From assembly GCA_904830895.1 (NCBI GenBank), contig LR882958.1, forward strand, positions 2,908,001-2,972,000: a stretch of DNA of 64,000 bases. The letters run 5' to 3'. Shown one piece after another: positions 1-9,488 of this stretch (positions within the stretch are counted from its first letter, which is position 1; each line of letters starts with the position of its first letter). The notes beneath the pieces are model-generated. The model searched no databases, was not told where the DNA came from, and saw only the letters and a list, made by a program, of their open reading frames with translations. The DNA comes from Planktothrix rubescens CCAP 1459/22. GTDB lineage: Bacteria > Cyanobacteriota > Cyanobacteriia > Cyanobacteriales > Microcoleaceae. A program made the translations under genes and the position numbers.

Positions 1-1
1 G

Positions 2-979
2 GCACCAACCCTACTTTTTAACGCCCTGAAACAAGCAACCGATGAAGAAATGGCTCGTGACCCCAGAGTGTTCGTGTTGGGGGAAGATGTGGGTCAATAT
101 GGCGGTTCCTATAAAGTTACTAAGGATCTTTATGAAAAATACGGGGATTTGCGGGTTTTAGATACTCCGATTGCCGAAAATAGTTTTACAGGAATGGCTG
201 TTGGTGCTGCAATGACTGGGTTGCGGCCGATTATTGAAGGCATGAATATGGGATTTTTGTTACTCGCCTTCAACCAAATTGCTAACAACGGCGGAATGCT
301 GCGCTATACTTCCGGGGGAAATTTTAAAATGCCCCTGGTGATTCGTGGCCCTGGAGGTGTGGGCCGTCAACTGGGGGCGGAACACTCCCAACGCTTAGAA
401 TCCTATTTCCAGTCTGTTCCCGGCTTAAAAATGGTCGCCTGTTCGACTCCCTATAATGCTAAGGGATTAATGAAAGCGGCGATTAGAGATGATAACCCGG
501 TGCTATTTTTTGAGCACGTTCTGTTATACAACCTCAAGGAAGAAATCCCCGACGAGGAATATATTGTTCCTATTGATAAGGCGGAAATAGTCAGACGGGG
601 GAAAGATGTAACAATTCTGACCTATTCTCGGATGCGCCATCATGTCATGCAAGCGGTTCCTACTCTGGTCAAACAGGGTTATGATCCAGAAGTGATTGAT
701 TTAATTTCTCTTAAACCTCTCGATTTTGACACGATTGGGGAATCTATTCGCAAAACCCATCGGGTAGTTATCGTGGAAGAATGTATGAAAACCGGGGGAC
801 TGGGGGCGGAAATTACGGCTTCAATTAATGATCGTCTATTTGATGAATTGGATGCACCTGTATTAAGATTGGCGTCTCAAGATATTCCTACACCTTATAA
901 CGGTGCTTTAGAACGACTGACTATTGTGCAACCGGAACAAATTGTTGAGGGAGTTAAATCAATTATCAGTTATCAGTAA
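2..979 (+). CDS. pdhB: Pyruvate dehydrogenase E1 component subunit beta (5' end cut by window)
   Basis: This is the beta subunit of the pyruvate dehydrogenase E1 heterotetramer, which decarboxylates pyruvate with thiamine diphosphate in the cytoplasm to feed acetyl-CoA synthesis. The reading frame is open from base 2 ([20 protein letters not shown]), so the true start lies just before the window; the first ATG inside it, at 50, is internal. Family features seen are VFVLGEDVG, the [20 protein letters not shown] stretch, the [20 protein letters not shown] stretch and a complete C-terminal domain ending [11 protein letters not shown]. About 325 residues are visible, so only a few N-terminal residues are missing. 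The 3' end runs into short ATCAGT repeats. The gene precedes secD on the same strand, a cyanobacterial arrangement. The identification is secure. Confidence 0.95.
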   Translation, partial: APTLLFNALKQATDEEMARDPRVFVLGEDVGQYGGSYKVTKDLYEKYGDLRVLDTPIAENSFTGMAVGAAMTGLRPIIEGMNMGFLLLAFNQIANNGGMLRYTSGGNFKMPLVIRGPGGVGRQLGAEHSQRLESYFQSVPGLKMVACSTPYNAKGLMKAAIRDDNPVLFFEHVLLYNLKEEIPDEEYIVPIDKAEIVRRGKDVTILTYSRMRHHVMQAVPTLVKQGYDPEVIDLISLKPLDFDTIGESIRKTHRVVIVEECMKTGGLGAEITASINDRLFDELDAPVLRLASQDIPTPYNGALERLTIVQPEQIVEGVKSIISYQ

Positions 980-1087
980 TCAGTGATCAGTGCAAGAGTT
1001 AAAAGTTAAGAGTTACTCAACTGTTCACTGTTCAATGATTACTGTTACGGGCGAGGAGACCTCGCCCCTACGATTGATTACTAATTA
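980..1087. repeat. Intergenic short repeats and GGGCGAGG hairpin before secD
   Basis: ATCAGT/AGTTAA-type short repeats are followed by a perfect 8-bp stem, GGGCGAGG-AGA-CCTCGCCC (1049-1067), and then CCTACG. There is no U-run, so it is unlikely to be a simple terminator. A sibling copy lies at 2515-2533 before secF. Confidence 0.6.
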
Positions 1088-1096
1088 TTGATAAAA

Positions 1097-2503
1097 ATGC
1101 GAAAACAACGTTCGGCTTTAATTCTGATTTTGGTGATGGTGATCGGCTCTATTATTGTGTTAACTAATGTTCCCTTTCGATTGGGTTTAGATTTACGGGG
1201 AGGTTCCCAGCTTACTGTTCAATTAAAACCTTCGGAAGCGGTTCCTGTGATTGATGAACGGGTTTTGACCTCGGTTCAAAGTGTGATTGAAAATCGGGTG
1301 AATGAACTGGGGGTATCGGAATCTGTGGTACAAACGGTGGGAGAGAATCAGATTATCGTGCAGTTACCTGGGGTGAATGACCCAGGGGAAGCCGAACGAG
1401 TCTTAGGAGGAACGGCGCAGTTAGATTTCCGGGAACAAAAATCGGGAACTGAACAACAGTTAGCTGTGGAATTTCAAGTCCAACAGGAAATTAAACAACA
1501 AATTGAAGCTGCTAAAAAACAGGGAAATTCTAAAGATTTAGCCGCTGCCATAGAATCTTTAAATAGAAGTAATGATGCGATTTCTCAACTCTATAATAGT
1601 CCTCTTTTGAGGGGTCAAGATTTAAAAGACGCCTATCCTGAACCCGTACAAGGAGGAGGGAACTGGAATATTGGTTTAGTTTTTAGTTCTGAAGGGGGGG
1701 ACAAGTTCGCTGAACTGACTAAAAATTTAGCGGGAACTGGTCGAACTATTGGGATTTTTCTGGATAATAGTTTATTAAGTTCTCCGTCGGTTCCGGTGGA
1801 TTTTGCGGATACGGGAATTGTCGGGGGTCGGGCGGTAATTACGGGCAGATTTAGCGCCGAAGAAGCTAGTTCTTTGGCCGTACAATTGCGCGGGGGAGCT
1901 TTACCTGTTCCGGTGGAAATTGTCGAAAACCGCACCGTTGGGGCTACCCTGGGACGGGATAGTATTCAACGCAGTATTTATGCTGGGGTGACGGGTTTAA
2001 TTCTAGTCCTGATTTTCATGATTGTTTATTATCGCTTACCCGGATTAATTGCGGATTTTTCTTTAATTATTTACGCCTTATTAAGTTTAGCCCTATTTAA
2101 TTTATTGGGTGTAACTTTGACCTTACCAGGAATTGCGGGATTTATTCTAAGTATTGGGATGGCGGTGGATGCTAATGTTTTAATCTTTGAACGCACCCGT
2201 GAGGAATTGAGGGCGGGAAAAACCTTATATCGTTCTGTGGAATCGGGTTTTTATCGGGCATTTGGTAGTATTTTAGATGGTAACGTGACAACAGTTATTG
2301 CTTGTGTTGCCCTGTTTTGGTTCGGAACCGGGTTAGTCAAAGGTTTTGCTTTAACCTTGGGATTAGGGGTGGTGGTGAGTATGTTTACTGCTATTACTTG
2401 TAGTCGTAGTTTCCTATTTATAGCTATTGATTTCCCAGAGTTAAGAAAACCCGAATTGTTTTGTCCAAATTTGAAAAAGAATTTATCAGTAATCAGTTAT
2501 TAG
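1097..2503 (+). CDS. secD: Protein translocase subunit SecD
   Basis: SecD works with SecF and SecYEG in the inner or thylakoid membrane and uses the proton gradient to help pull preproteins across. I chose the ATG at 1097 (MRKQRSALILILVMVIG) rather than the in-frame TTG at 1088, because the first membrane segment then starts immediately. An N-terminal transmembrane helix leads to DLRGGSQ (about residues 32-38). The large periplasmic domain follows, then a C-terminal RND-type helical bundle from about residue 290 with the conserved GMAVDANVLIFERTREE region. The total is about 468 residues, in the normal range. The last residues (NLSVISY) are encoded by intergenic ATCAGTAATCAG-type repeat sequence, so the C-terminus has grown into, or been remade by, a repeat. 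secF follows after 86 bp. Confidence 0.96.
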   Translation: MRKQRSALILILVMVIGSIIVLTNVPFRLGLDLRGGSQLTVQLKPSEAVPVIDERVLTSVQSVIENRVNELGVSESVVQTVGENQIIVQLPGVNDPGEAERVLGGTAQLDFREQKSGTEQQLAVEFQVQQEIKQQIEAAKKQGNSKDLAAAIESLNRSNDAISQLYNSPLLRGQDLKDAYPEPVQGGGNWNIGLVFSSEGGDKFAELTKNLAGTGRTIGIFLDNSLLSSPSVPVDFADTGIVGGRAVITGRFSAEEASSLAVQLRGGALPVPVEIVENRTVGATLGRDSIQRSIYAGVTGLILVLIFMIVYYRLPGLIADFSLIIYALLSLALFNLLGVTLTLPGIAGFILSIGMAVDANVLIFERTREELRAGKTLYRSVESGFYRAFGSILDGNVTTVIACVALFWFGTGLVKGFALTLGLGVVVSMFTAITCSRSFLFIAIDFPELRKPELFCPNLKKNLSVISY

Positions 2504-2514
2504 ATTACTCTGAC

Positions 2515-2587
2515 GGGCGAGAAAACCTCGCCCCTACAACTGATTACTGATTACTCTTAAACTGATAACTGATAACTGATAACTGAT
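2515..2587. repeat. GGGCGAG hairpin plus heptamer tandem repeat between secD and secF
   Basis: An inverted repeat, GGGCGAG...CTCGCCC (2515-2533), matches the hairpin before secD. It is followed by about four copies of the heptamer AACTGAT (2559-2587) that run right up to the secF start codon. Confidence 0.7.
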
Positions 2588-2589
2588 TT

Positions 2590-3558
2590 ATGGCTTTTAG
2601 TGTTATTAAACAACGCAACTTATGGTGGGCGATTTCCAGTGCGATTATTCTAGCGGGAATTATCGCCATGGGGATTTCTTGGAGTCGGCCAGATATTGGC
2701 GCTCCGTTACGTCCGGCTTTGGATTTTGTGGGTGGAACTCGTCTACAATTAGAACTAGATTGTTCGGTTCCAAATAATTGTGACGGCCCGATTGATATTG
2801 CTCAAGTTCGGGAAGTTTTAGCAACTCAAGGTTTAGCAAATAGTTCGATTCAACTGTTAGATAAAGATTCGGGTAAAAAAGATAAACAAATTGTTTCAAT
2901 TCGCACGAAAACTTTAAACGTTGATGAAAGAAGCAATTTACAATCGGCTTTAAGTCAAAAAATTGGAGCATTTGACCCGAAAGGAATTCAAATTGATACC
3001 GTTGGCCCCACCGTGGGTCGTCAAATTTTTATATCGGGATTAACCGCCTTATTATTAGCTTTTGCCGGAATCACGGTTTATTTAACCTTTCGGTTTAAGT
3101 TTGATTATGCCTTTTTTGCCTTTGTTGCTTTATTCCATGATGTTCTGATTACCGTGGGAATTTTTTCAATTTTAGGCTTAGTTTTAGGGGTAGAAGTTGA
3201 TAGTTTATTTCTGGTTTCTCTCTTGACAATTGTGGGATTTTCTGTTAACGATACGGTGGTGATTTATGACCGGGTTCGGGAAGTGATTGCCCGAAATCCT
3301 GATCTGCATATTAATCAAGTGGTTGATGATGCCGTAGACCAAACTTTAACCCGGTCTATTAATACCACTTTAACCACTCTATTGCCCTTAACTTGTATTT
3401 TCTTGTTTGGTGGTGATACCCTGAAATATTTTGCTTTAGCCTTATTAGTGGGATTTATTGCTGGAGCTTATTCTAGTATTTTTATTGCTAGTACCATGTT
3501 AGCTTGGTGGCGCGATCGCAAATCCGATCCAGTTACCTTAGCTACTGAAAAAGAATAA
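2590..3558 (+). CDS. secF: Protein translocase subunit SecF
   Basis: SecF is the partner of SecD in the Sec accessory complex in the membrane. The 322 residues show an N-terminal helix ([18 protein letters not shown]) and the family signature [13 protein letters not shown] at about residues 43-55. A C-terminal five-helix bundle contains [18 protein letters not shown], the SecF counterpart of the SecD helix-4 motif. The ATG at 2590 has no separate Shine-Dalgarno; the heptamer repeat occupies that space. The length is normal for cyanobacterial SecF, and the gene is almost certainly expressed with secD. Confidence 0.96.
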   Translation: MAFSVIKQRNLWWAISSAIILAGIIAMGISWSRPDIGAPLRPALDFVGGTRLQLELDCSVPNNCDGPIDIAQVREVLATQGLANSSIQLLDKDSGKKDKQIVSIRTKTLNVDERSNLQSALSQKIGAFDPKGIQIDTVGPTVGRQIFISGLTALLLAFAGITVYLTFRFKFDYAFFAFVALFHDVLITVGIFSILGLVLGVEVDSLFLVSLLTIVGFSVNDTVVIYDRVREVIARNPDLHINQVVDDAVDQTLTRSINTTLTTLLPLTCIFLFGGDTLKYFALALLVGFIAGAYSSIFIASTMLAWWRDRKSDPVTLATEKE

Positions 3559-3682
3559 ATTGATGATTCTTTTCCCAGTATCATTGTCATGCTATTAATA
3601 TTAGCTTTAAGAAGGGATAGGGAATAGAAAATAAGGGATAAAACACTTTACCATTTCCCATTGCCTATTCCCTATGGCCTAT

Positions 3683-4072
3683 TTAAGAAGAATGAATTGG
3701 GCTTAAATTCCAGTCGGGACGGAGGTTTTCTGCACCTCTTAAATAGGGGTGATAAACTTGGGTTTTATCGCTGGATAAGTTAACATGAACTAAGAAGCGA
3801 ATACATTTTTCTAAACTGCCTGCGACGTGCATTTGTTGAACATCTAATAAAGGAACATTGTGCCAAAGAGGACGTTCCCTGGCAATGGCAGCGGGAAAAA
3901 TTACATCTAAATCTTTAGTAACAGAAAACGTCATACTAATAATTTCATTAGGATCAAGTTGGTTGCGGGTTTCCAATTCGTCTAATAATTCTATGACCGC
4001 TTCTCGAATGGCGGTAACTGAATTTTCTGAAACCGTCGTTGCGCCACGAATTGCTCGAACTCGCCAGTTCAC
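3683..4072 (-). CDS. aroH: Chorismate mutase, AroH class
   Basis: This is a monofunctional chorismate mutase converting chorismate to prephenate for phenylalanine and tyrosine synthesis in the cytosol. The 129 residues start MNWRVRAIRGATTVSENS, with the conserved Arg-7-type active-site region RGATT. They continue with the AroH family segments (SVTKDLD, FPAAIARE, the MHVAGSLEKCIRFLVHVN region). The length and sequence fit the Bacillus-type trimeric AroH fold rather than the all-helical AroQ fold. It is convergent with secF and stands alone. Confidence 0.92.
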   Translation of the reverse strand: MNWRVRAIRGATTVSENSVTAIREAVIELLDELETRNQLDPNEIISMTFSVTKDLDVIFPAAIARERPLWHNVPLLDVQQMHVAGSLEKCIRFLVHVNLSSDKTQVYHPYLRGAENLRPDWNLSPIHSS

Positions 4073-4207
4073 AAATAGAATCCTCCGCGATTAAAATATT
4101 GATTTCTCCCAGTTTAGCAATACCAGGAGACAAGAAGAAAATTTCAACCCAATTCTTTTTGTTTAAACTGGTCTAGGGTCAAACGGATTAATTTTCGTTT
4201 CTATCGG

Positions 4208-5530
4208 TTAATCCCCCATGGCCGTTGAGAGCAATTCCTGAACATTACTGACGGGAAAAATGGGAATTTGCAGTTGTTCAGCGAGTTCTGCCACGGTCAT
4301 ATCATCGAGAAATATGGCTTCTCCCTGTTTGAGCATCACTGAGGGTAATAAAATTCCATCTCCTAATATTTTTCCGGTTAATTTTTGTCGTAAATCCTGT
4401 CCGGTTAATAGACCAGTTACGGTGATTTCTTGACCCCAATATTGACTAGCTAAGGCAACTAAATTTACCGTTAGTCCTGAAATTTCATTTAAGGATTTTA
4501 CCAGAGGTTGAAAGGCTTTTTCCACCGCATTTCCCACCACCCAAGTAAATTGACGGGGGGTAGAACAAGATTGAATTGGATAGTCTTTTACCGTTTGTTC
4601 AAATTCTTTGATAAATTTGCGAATCGAACCCACACCATTACCAATTTGAGGATAATCTTGATAATGGGATTCGGGGGGTAATTCTGCCCCGGCAATTAAA
4701 AAGAGTTCATCGGCAATCCAAACACAGGTTGACCCTAATTCCTGTTGAAATTTTTGTTGTAAATTCTGAACTTGGGTAATAATTTCTTGGGCTTTTTCTG
4801 GGGTGACGGGAATTAATTCATCTTGATTTGGACGAAAGCGAGTTAACCCCACCGGAACCACGGCAACGGAGGCAACGGTGGGGATTCTTCCGCGATGAAA
4901 TTGGGCTAAATCTAAAATCGTTTTTTCGAGGTGTTTTCCATCATTAATTCCGGGGCAAACGACGACTTGAGCATGAATTTGTAAGCGATTTTTTTTAAAC
5001 CATTTGAGTTGATCTAAAATCTGTCCTGCCCGGTTATTTTTTAATAACTTAATTCTGATCTCTGGTTCGGTGGCATGAACGGAAACGTACAGGGGAGAAA
5101 GGCGCATTTGAGCAATTCTATCCCATTCTTTTGGCGATAAATTAGTTAAGGTTAAATAGGAACCATAAAGAAAACTTAGGCGATAATCGTCATCTTTGAG
5201 ATAGAGGGTTTCCCGTTTTCCTGGGGGTTGTTGATCGATAAAACAAAAGGGACAACGATTATTACATTGAATTAATCTATCAAATAAAGCGGATTGAAAT
5301 TCTAATCCTAAATTCTGATCATAGTCTTTTTCTATTTCGATTTTATGGGTTTTTCCTTGGGTATCTAATACTTCTAATTCTAAAAATTCATCGGCACACA
5401 AAAATTGATAATCAATTAAATCACGGGGTTGTTGTCCGTTGATAGAAATAATTGCATCTCCGGCTTCAAAGCCAATTTCTGCGGCGATGGAATCGGGTAA
5501 TACTGTTGTAATTTTAGCGGGATTAATCAT
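4208..5530 (-). CDS. Radical SAM/PDZ-like DUF512 family protein (TIGR03279 type)
   Basis: This 440-residue protein belongs to the cyanobacteria-conserved family with an N-terminal PDZ-like domain (ITTVLPDSIAAEIGFEAGDAI), a radical SAM core and a C-terminal DUF512 region. The cluster motif is CNNRCPFC at about residues 88-95, a CxxxCxxC that would hold a 4Fe-4S cluster. The C-terminal half has the typical IADELFLIAG and FPVSNVQELL stretches. The family is known as a conserved Fe-S oxidoreductase, but the reaction is not established. The ATG at 5530 is preceded, on its coding strand, by the ATTACGA heptamer array. Confidence 0.85.
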   Translation of the reverse strand: MINPAKITTVLPDSIAAEIGFEAGDAIISINGQQPRDLIDYQFLCADEFLELEVLDTQGKTHKIEIEKDYDQNLGLEFQSALFDRLIQCNNRCPFCFIDQQPPGKRETLYLKDDDYRLSFLYGSYLTLTNLSPKEWDRIAQMRLSPLYVSVHATEPEIRIKLLKNNRAGQILDQLKWFKKNRLQIHAQVVVCPGINDGKHLEKTILDLAQFHRGRIPTVASVAVVPVGLTRFRPNQDELIPVTPEKAQEIITQVQNLQQKFQQELGSTCVWIADELFLIAGAELPPESHYQDYPQIGNGVGSIRKFIKEFEQTVKDYPIQSCSTPRQFTWVVGNAVEKAFQPLVKSLNEISGLTVNLVALASQYWGQEITVTGLLTGQDLRQKLTGKILGDGILLPSVMLKQGEAIFLDDMTVAELAEQLQIPIFPVSNVQELLSTAMGD

Positions 5531-5534
5531 AGGG

Positions 5535-5578
5535 AATTACGAATTACGAATTACGAATTACGAATTACGAATTACGAA
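5535..5578. repeat. Heptamer tandem repeat (AATTACG)n
   Basis: About six head-to-tail copies of a 7-bp unit lie between the divergent-looking ends of two minus-strand genes. It matches the cyanobacterial short tandemly repeated repetitive class. The next 30 bases (GACGCGCCGTGGCACGTC) add an imperfect palindrome. Confidence 0.85.
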
Positions 5579-5619
5579 CAGAAAGACGCGCCGTGGCACG
5601 TCTCTACGGAATTGTGATT

Positions 5620-6564
5620 CTAAATATTTTTTAATGCACCTCCTAATACCGCCGTTAGAATAGCAACTCCAAAGGCGAGACGATACCAAACAAAAATCCA
5701 GGTGCTTTTGCTTTGTAAATATCGAATTAACCAAGCAATTGATAGATAGGAAAAAATCGTGGCGGAAATTAAACCCACCAACAGAGGCAAGATTTCTATA
5801 TTTCCAATGCCATCAACAAACACCGATTTTAATTCCACAATTCCCGCTAAGGTAATGGCTGGAATTCCTAATAAAAAGGAAAATCGGGCGGCGGTTGCCC
5901 GTTCCAAACCTAGGAATAATCCGGCGGTAATGGTAGAACCTGAACGAGATACCCCTGGAATTAAAGCTAAGGTTTGCGCTAATCCCATTAATATTCCATC
6001 TCGCGGTGTTAGATGTTCAAAATCGCGCTTTCTGGTTCCTATTTTTTCCGCTAATCCTAATAAAAATGCCATCACAATAGAAGCGATCGCAATCACTTCC
6101 AAACTCCGCAATGGAGAGTTATCATAATCGGGAATAAAGATTTTAATTAAAAGCCCAAAAAACACAATTGGAATCGTACCCAAACCAATGCCCAAAGCTA
6201 AACGAAAGTCTACGGAATCATAATCTTTTTTTTGAATCGCCTGCCATGAGCCTGTAACAACTTGAGTTAAATCTTGCCAAAAAAACCAAACCACCGCCGC
6301 AATACTGCCTAACTGAATAATCGCCGTAAATTCAATACCCGGATCTCCCCAACCTAAGATCACGGGAATTACTTTTAAATGGGCGGTACTGCTAATCGGT
6401 AAAAATTCCGTTAATCCTTGAATTAATCCCAAGAAAAATGCCTGTAATATATTGATTTGGGTTGTCACTTCTGGAGCAGATGGAGCTTGAATTAGGAGAT
6501 TGTTTATGGCTAAGTTACGGAATAAATCAGTCAAATACTCAGAGGAATCAATTATGCTCAACAT
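5620..6564 (-). CDS. uppP: Undecaprenyl-diphosphatase
   Basis: UppP (BacA) dephosphorylates undecaprenyl diphosphate, recycling the lipid carrier for peptidoglycan and surface glycans at the membrane. The first catalytic region is visible as LGLIQGLTEFLPISSTAHL (about residues 48-66) and the second as LALIPGVSRSGSTITAGLFL (about residues 200-219), both diagnostic. Multiple membrane helices follow. At 314 residues it carries an N-terminal extension of about 35 residues before the usual start, common in cyanobacteria; a start inside the extension is possible. It lies 21 bp downstream of tsaB. Confidence 0.94.
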   Translation of the reverse strand: MLSIIDSSEYLTDLFRNLAINNLLIQAPSAPEVTTQINILQAFFLGLIQGLTEFLPISSTAHLKVIPVILGWGDPGIEFTAIIQLGSIAAVVWFFWQDLTQVVTGSWQAIQKKDYDSVDFRLALGIGLGTIPIVFFGLLIKIFIPDYDNSPLRSLEVIAIASIVMAFLLGLAEKIGTRKRDFEHLTPRDGILMGLAQTLALIPGVSRSGSTITAGLFLGLERATAARFSFLLGIPAITLAGIVELKSVFVDGIGNIEILPLLVGLISATIFSYLSIAWLIRYLQSKSTWIFVWYRLAFGVAILTAVLGGALKNI

Positions 6565-6585
6565 GACATTTTTCCAGAATTTTTT

Positions 6586-7248
6586 TTAGAGGTCTACGGG
6601 ATGTTGTCCGTAATAGGGTAGAGCTTCTGACCAATGGGGTTGTTTTCCTGATTTCCAATCTAAATACCCTAATTCTAGTAATTGGATTGCAGTTTCTCCT
6701 AACCCTGATTCTATCTGCACCCGATGATAGGAATTGTCATAAGAGGCTAAGGTTTGTTCCCACTGTTTAGGGGACATAACCTGATCGGTTAATAGGGGAA
6801 CTAAACCAAAATCGGTTGCTCTATTTTTACCATAAATTGCTACAAAAAGTTGACCTCTTTGCGCCCGCATTTCTAAGGCAATGACTGAATGTTTATCTTG
6901 ATTTTGTATCAAGTTAAGCTGTTCTTTTTGAGCGATCGCTGCTAAACTAGAAATCGCAAAAATAGGAATATTCAACTGTTGGGCTAAGGTGCGGGCCGTA
7001 ACTACCCCAATCCGAGTTCCGGTAAAACTTCCTGGCCCTTTAGCCACCGCAATCCATCCCAAATCTAACCAAGTTTGAGGCTGAATAAACTCTAACAAAT
7101 ACTGGTGTAGTTGGGTAGATAAATCCCGTCCTAACGCCCAGGATTGACAGCGTTTAACGTCCTGAAAATTACTGATGGCTAATCCCAAATCAGGACTACT
7201 GGTATGGATGGCTAAACCGTAACAGGTTTGGGCGGAAATAGATGGCAC
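6586..7248 (-). CDS. tsaB: tRNA threonylcarbamoyladenosine biosynthesis protein TsaB
   Basis: TsaB is the scaffold partner of TsaD in making the t6A37 modification of ANN-decoding tRNAs. The 220 residues show the ASKHA-like N-terminus (LAIHTSSPDLGLAISN) and the family hallmark VAKGPGSFTGTRIGVVTARTLA (about residues 68-89, quoted in two overlapping parts: VAKGPGSFTGTRIG and IGVVTARTLA), followed by ALEMRAQRGQLFVAIY. The protein is complete. It sits between the upstream kinase gene and uppP on the same strand, with short gaps that suggest co-transcription. Confidence 0.93.
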   Translation of the reverse strand: MPSISAQTCYGLAIHTSSPDLGLAISNFQDVKRCQSWALGRDLSTQLHQYLLEFIQPQTWLDLGWIAVAKGPGSFTGTRIGVVTARTLAQQLNIPIFAISSLAAIAQKEQLNLIQNQDKHSVIALEMRAQRGQLFVAIYGKNRATDFGLVPLLTDQVMSPKQWEQTLASYDNSYHRVQIESGLGETAIQLLELGYLDWKSGKQPHWSEALPYYGQHPVDL

Positions 7249-7264
7249 GTTGTTTAAACTTAGG

Positions 7265-8998
7265 TTAAGAGGAATGACGGGAAAAGAAAATAGGCATGGA
7301 CATAAATAAGCCCGCTAAGATTATACCAAAAGATCCGTGCACCCAAATTCTTAAGTCTAACCAGCCAAATACTAAAAACAAAGTAGTGATCGTAATAAAT
7401 AGTTGATTGAGATTCAGGGGATGGGTACGATTAACCTGATATTTAACCCCCCAAAATCCTGCCGCAATTAATAACGAAATGATAGGTTTTAAGATAATAA
7501 TTTTATCGGTAAAAATAAAAACAATCATTGCCATCATTAAGGCATCCATCCAAAATTCTCGCCTTTGAATTTGGTCAATCCAAAATAAGGGAGATTTGAG
7601 TTGGGATAATTTATATTTAAACAGTGCAATATTATTTTTAAATCTAATAACTTTATTCTGAAACTTAGTTTTTTTGTCTACTTTTAACCAAAATTCCCAT
7701 TCAGGAATACCACGATTATTGACTCGTCCCAAAAGTTTAACTTTCTCAATATTATTTAGTTGAAAATTAGTCAATTCATAACCAATAATAGGGACTAATT
7801 TTTGATAATCAATCTCTTTATATTGATCTCTATTTAAAACAATTGTTAACTGATTAATCTGGGTTTTATTCACCTGTACTTGAACAATTCCATCGGGTTC
7901 TAAACGCTTTTTAATTGCCTCTTGAATTTGAGTGATTTTATCAATAAATTTTGCTGAAGGAATTTCGGCTATTTCAGGGGTTTTATCAACAGGAATCGCA
8001 GGAGAAGGGTTAATTAATTCCGGCTGTTCTAATAAAGGTTTAAACCCAATTTCAGGATTAATTGTTAATCCGGGCATCGGCTGCACATAATCTGGTTTGG
8101 GATTAATTTGTTGTAATATTGCTGCCGCCGAATGGTAACGGTGACGGGTTGCACCGTGCAACATTTTATCTAAAATAGAACCTAATTGATCACTAACCGG
8201 AGTTTTTAAATAATCTCGCCAAACCCAATTTCCTTCCGCACTATCAAATAAATCAAAGGGCGGAACATCTGTCAGTAAATGAATACAAGTCACTCCTAAA
8301 CTATATAAATCACTGGCAAAAACCGCTTTTCCCATTAATTGTTCGGGGGCGGTATAGGCCGCACTACCAATTACAGTTCCAGTTTTTGGCAACATTCCCC
8401 CTGTGACTAATTTAGCTGCCCCAAAATCGACTAAAACTAGATTTCCAGTAGTTTTTTTAATATTAAATCGACGAATAATATTTTCAGGTTTAATATCTCT
8501 ATGAATAACTTTATGCTCTTGAATAAACTGTAAAACTGGTAATAAATTCTTTAAAATAATCATAATTTTTTCTTGATCAAAGGCTCCTTTTTCTTGCAAC
8601 TCCTGAGCTAAATTTTTACCTTCTATAAACTCTTGAACTAAATATTGATAGCCTTCTTGTTGAAAATAACCTAAACCCTGGGGAATTTGGGGATGCTGTC
8701 CCAAGGTTTGTAATCGTTCGGCTTCCTGTTGAAATAGTTCTGTAGATTTTTCCGTATTTCTACTTTGGGGGAAAAATTGCTTAATCACACAATCGAAGGT
8801 TCCGGTTTGACTCTGATCAACCGCTAAAAATGTCCGACCAAATCCCCCCTGTCCAATTAATTTTATCCCTCGATAAATGACAGATTCACCCTGATCAGAC
8901 ACAGAATTAAGTAACAATTTAGATCCACAATTCTGACAAAACTTGCCATCATCAGAATTCTGTGGATTAGAACAATTGGGATTAAAACAATAACTCAT
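7265..8998 (-). CDS. Serine/threonine protein kinase with N-terminal zinc ribbon and C-terminal membrane helices
   Basis: This is a 577-residue Hanks-type kinase. A zinc ribbon is formed by C4, C9, C21 and C24. The kinase domain runs from about 41 to 300, with glycine loop GQGGFG at 49-54, catalytic VIHRDIKPEN near 163, metal-binding VDFGAAK near 190 and the APE-like APEQL segment. All key residues are present, so it should be active. A linker and a domain of unknown role (about 340-470) are followed by three or four hydrophobic segments (from about 485 to the end), anchoring it in a membrane. The substrate is not evident from the neighbourhood. Cyanobacteria commonly carry several such kinases with this zinc ribbon. 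Confidence 0.9.
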   Translation of the reverse strand: MSYCFNPNCSNPQNSDDGKFCQNCGSKLLLNSVSDQGESVIYRGIKLIGQGGFGRTFLAVDQSQTGTFDCVIKQFFPQSRNTEKSTELFQQEAERLQTLGQHPQIPQGLGYFQQEGYQYLVQEFIEGKNLAQELQEKGAFDQEKIMIILKNLLPVLQFIQEHKVIHRDIKPENIIRRFNIKKTTGNLVLVDFGAAKLVTGGMLPKTGTVIGSAAYTAPEQLMGKAVFASDLYSLGVTCIHLLTDVPPFDLFDSAEGNWVWRDYLKTPVSDQLGSILDKMLHGATRHRYHSAAAILQQINPKPDYVQPMPGLTINPEIGFKPLLEQPELINPSPAIPVDKTPEIAEIPSAKFIDKITQIQEAIKKRLEPDGIVQVQVNKTQINQLTIVLNRDQYKEIDYQKLVPIIGYELTNFQLNNIEKVKLLGRVNNRGIPEWEFWLKVDKKTKFQNKVIRFKNNIALFKYKLSQLKSPLFWIDQIQRREFWMDALMMAMIVFIFTDKIIILKPIISLLIAAGFWGVKYQVNRTHPLNLNQLFITITTLFLVFGWLDLRIWVHGSFGIILAGLFMSMPIFFSRHSS

Positions 8999-9053
8999 TA
9001 TTAATACCGCGATTAAAGCTATTAACTGTTAACTGTTAACTCTTAATTGGTAC

Positions 9054-9107
9054 GGGCGGGTTCTTTTAGATCTTTGTTAATTACCGCGCATCTTGATGAA
9101 CCCGCCC
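9054..9107. repeat. GGGCGGGTTC inverted repeat
   Basis: A 10-bp perfect inverted repeat (GGGCGGGTTC at 9054-9063, GAACCCGCCC at 9098-9107) surrounds 34 bases. It resembles the two secDF-region hairpins in ending with CCCCTAC. Confidence 0.65.
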
Positions 9108-9124
9108 CTACAACTGATGACTGA

Positions 9125-9376
9125 TTAAGTCGGAATTAATTCCCCTGGTCTTAATTTCGCCCATTTACCGTTTTCTGCTGTAAAACTCAGACATCCGACT
9201 ACATCCCATTCTATTTCAATATCTTGGTTATTAGGGGTACGAATATTGACGTTAATGGTGGGTTCGGTCGGTTCAAAGGTGGGATTTTCAGTCAAATGAC
9301 GTTCTTGATGCTGGATTTCTACTGCGTGGTAGGTGGTACAGTCATCAACATAATAACAATTCACACAAATACACAT
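9125..9376 (-). CDS. ycf34: Ycf34 family protein
   Basis: This small cysteine-containing protein is conserved in cyanobacteria and red-algal plastids. The family start MCICVNCYYVDDCTTYH fixes the initiation codon at 9376, with a GAGGAG Shine-Dalgarno 6 bases upstream; a longer in-frame start at 9412 adds 12 residues unlike the family. C2, C4, C7 and C13 are all present; Ycf34 of Synechocystis has been described as an Fe-S protein linked to photosynthetic electron transport. The product is 83 residues. Confidence 0.88.
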   Translation of the reverse strand: MCICVNCYYVDDCTTYHAVEIQHQERHLTENPTFEPTEPTINVNIRTPNNQDIEIEWDVVGCLSFTAENGKWAKLRPGELIPT

Positions 9377-9488
9377 AATTTTCTCCTCTGTATTTGTCCA
9401 GGGCGGAAACAATTGCCCATCCCTTTGATGTTAATTTAACTTAGGTAGCCTGAAACTGGCTGGATTATGAACGTTGATTTTTATTGCT

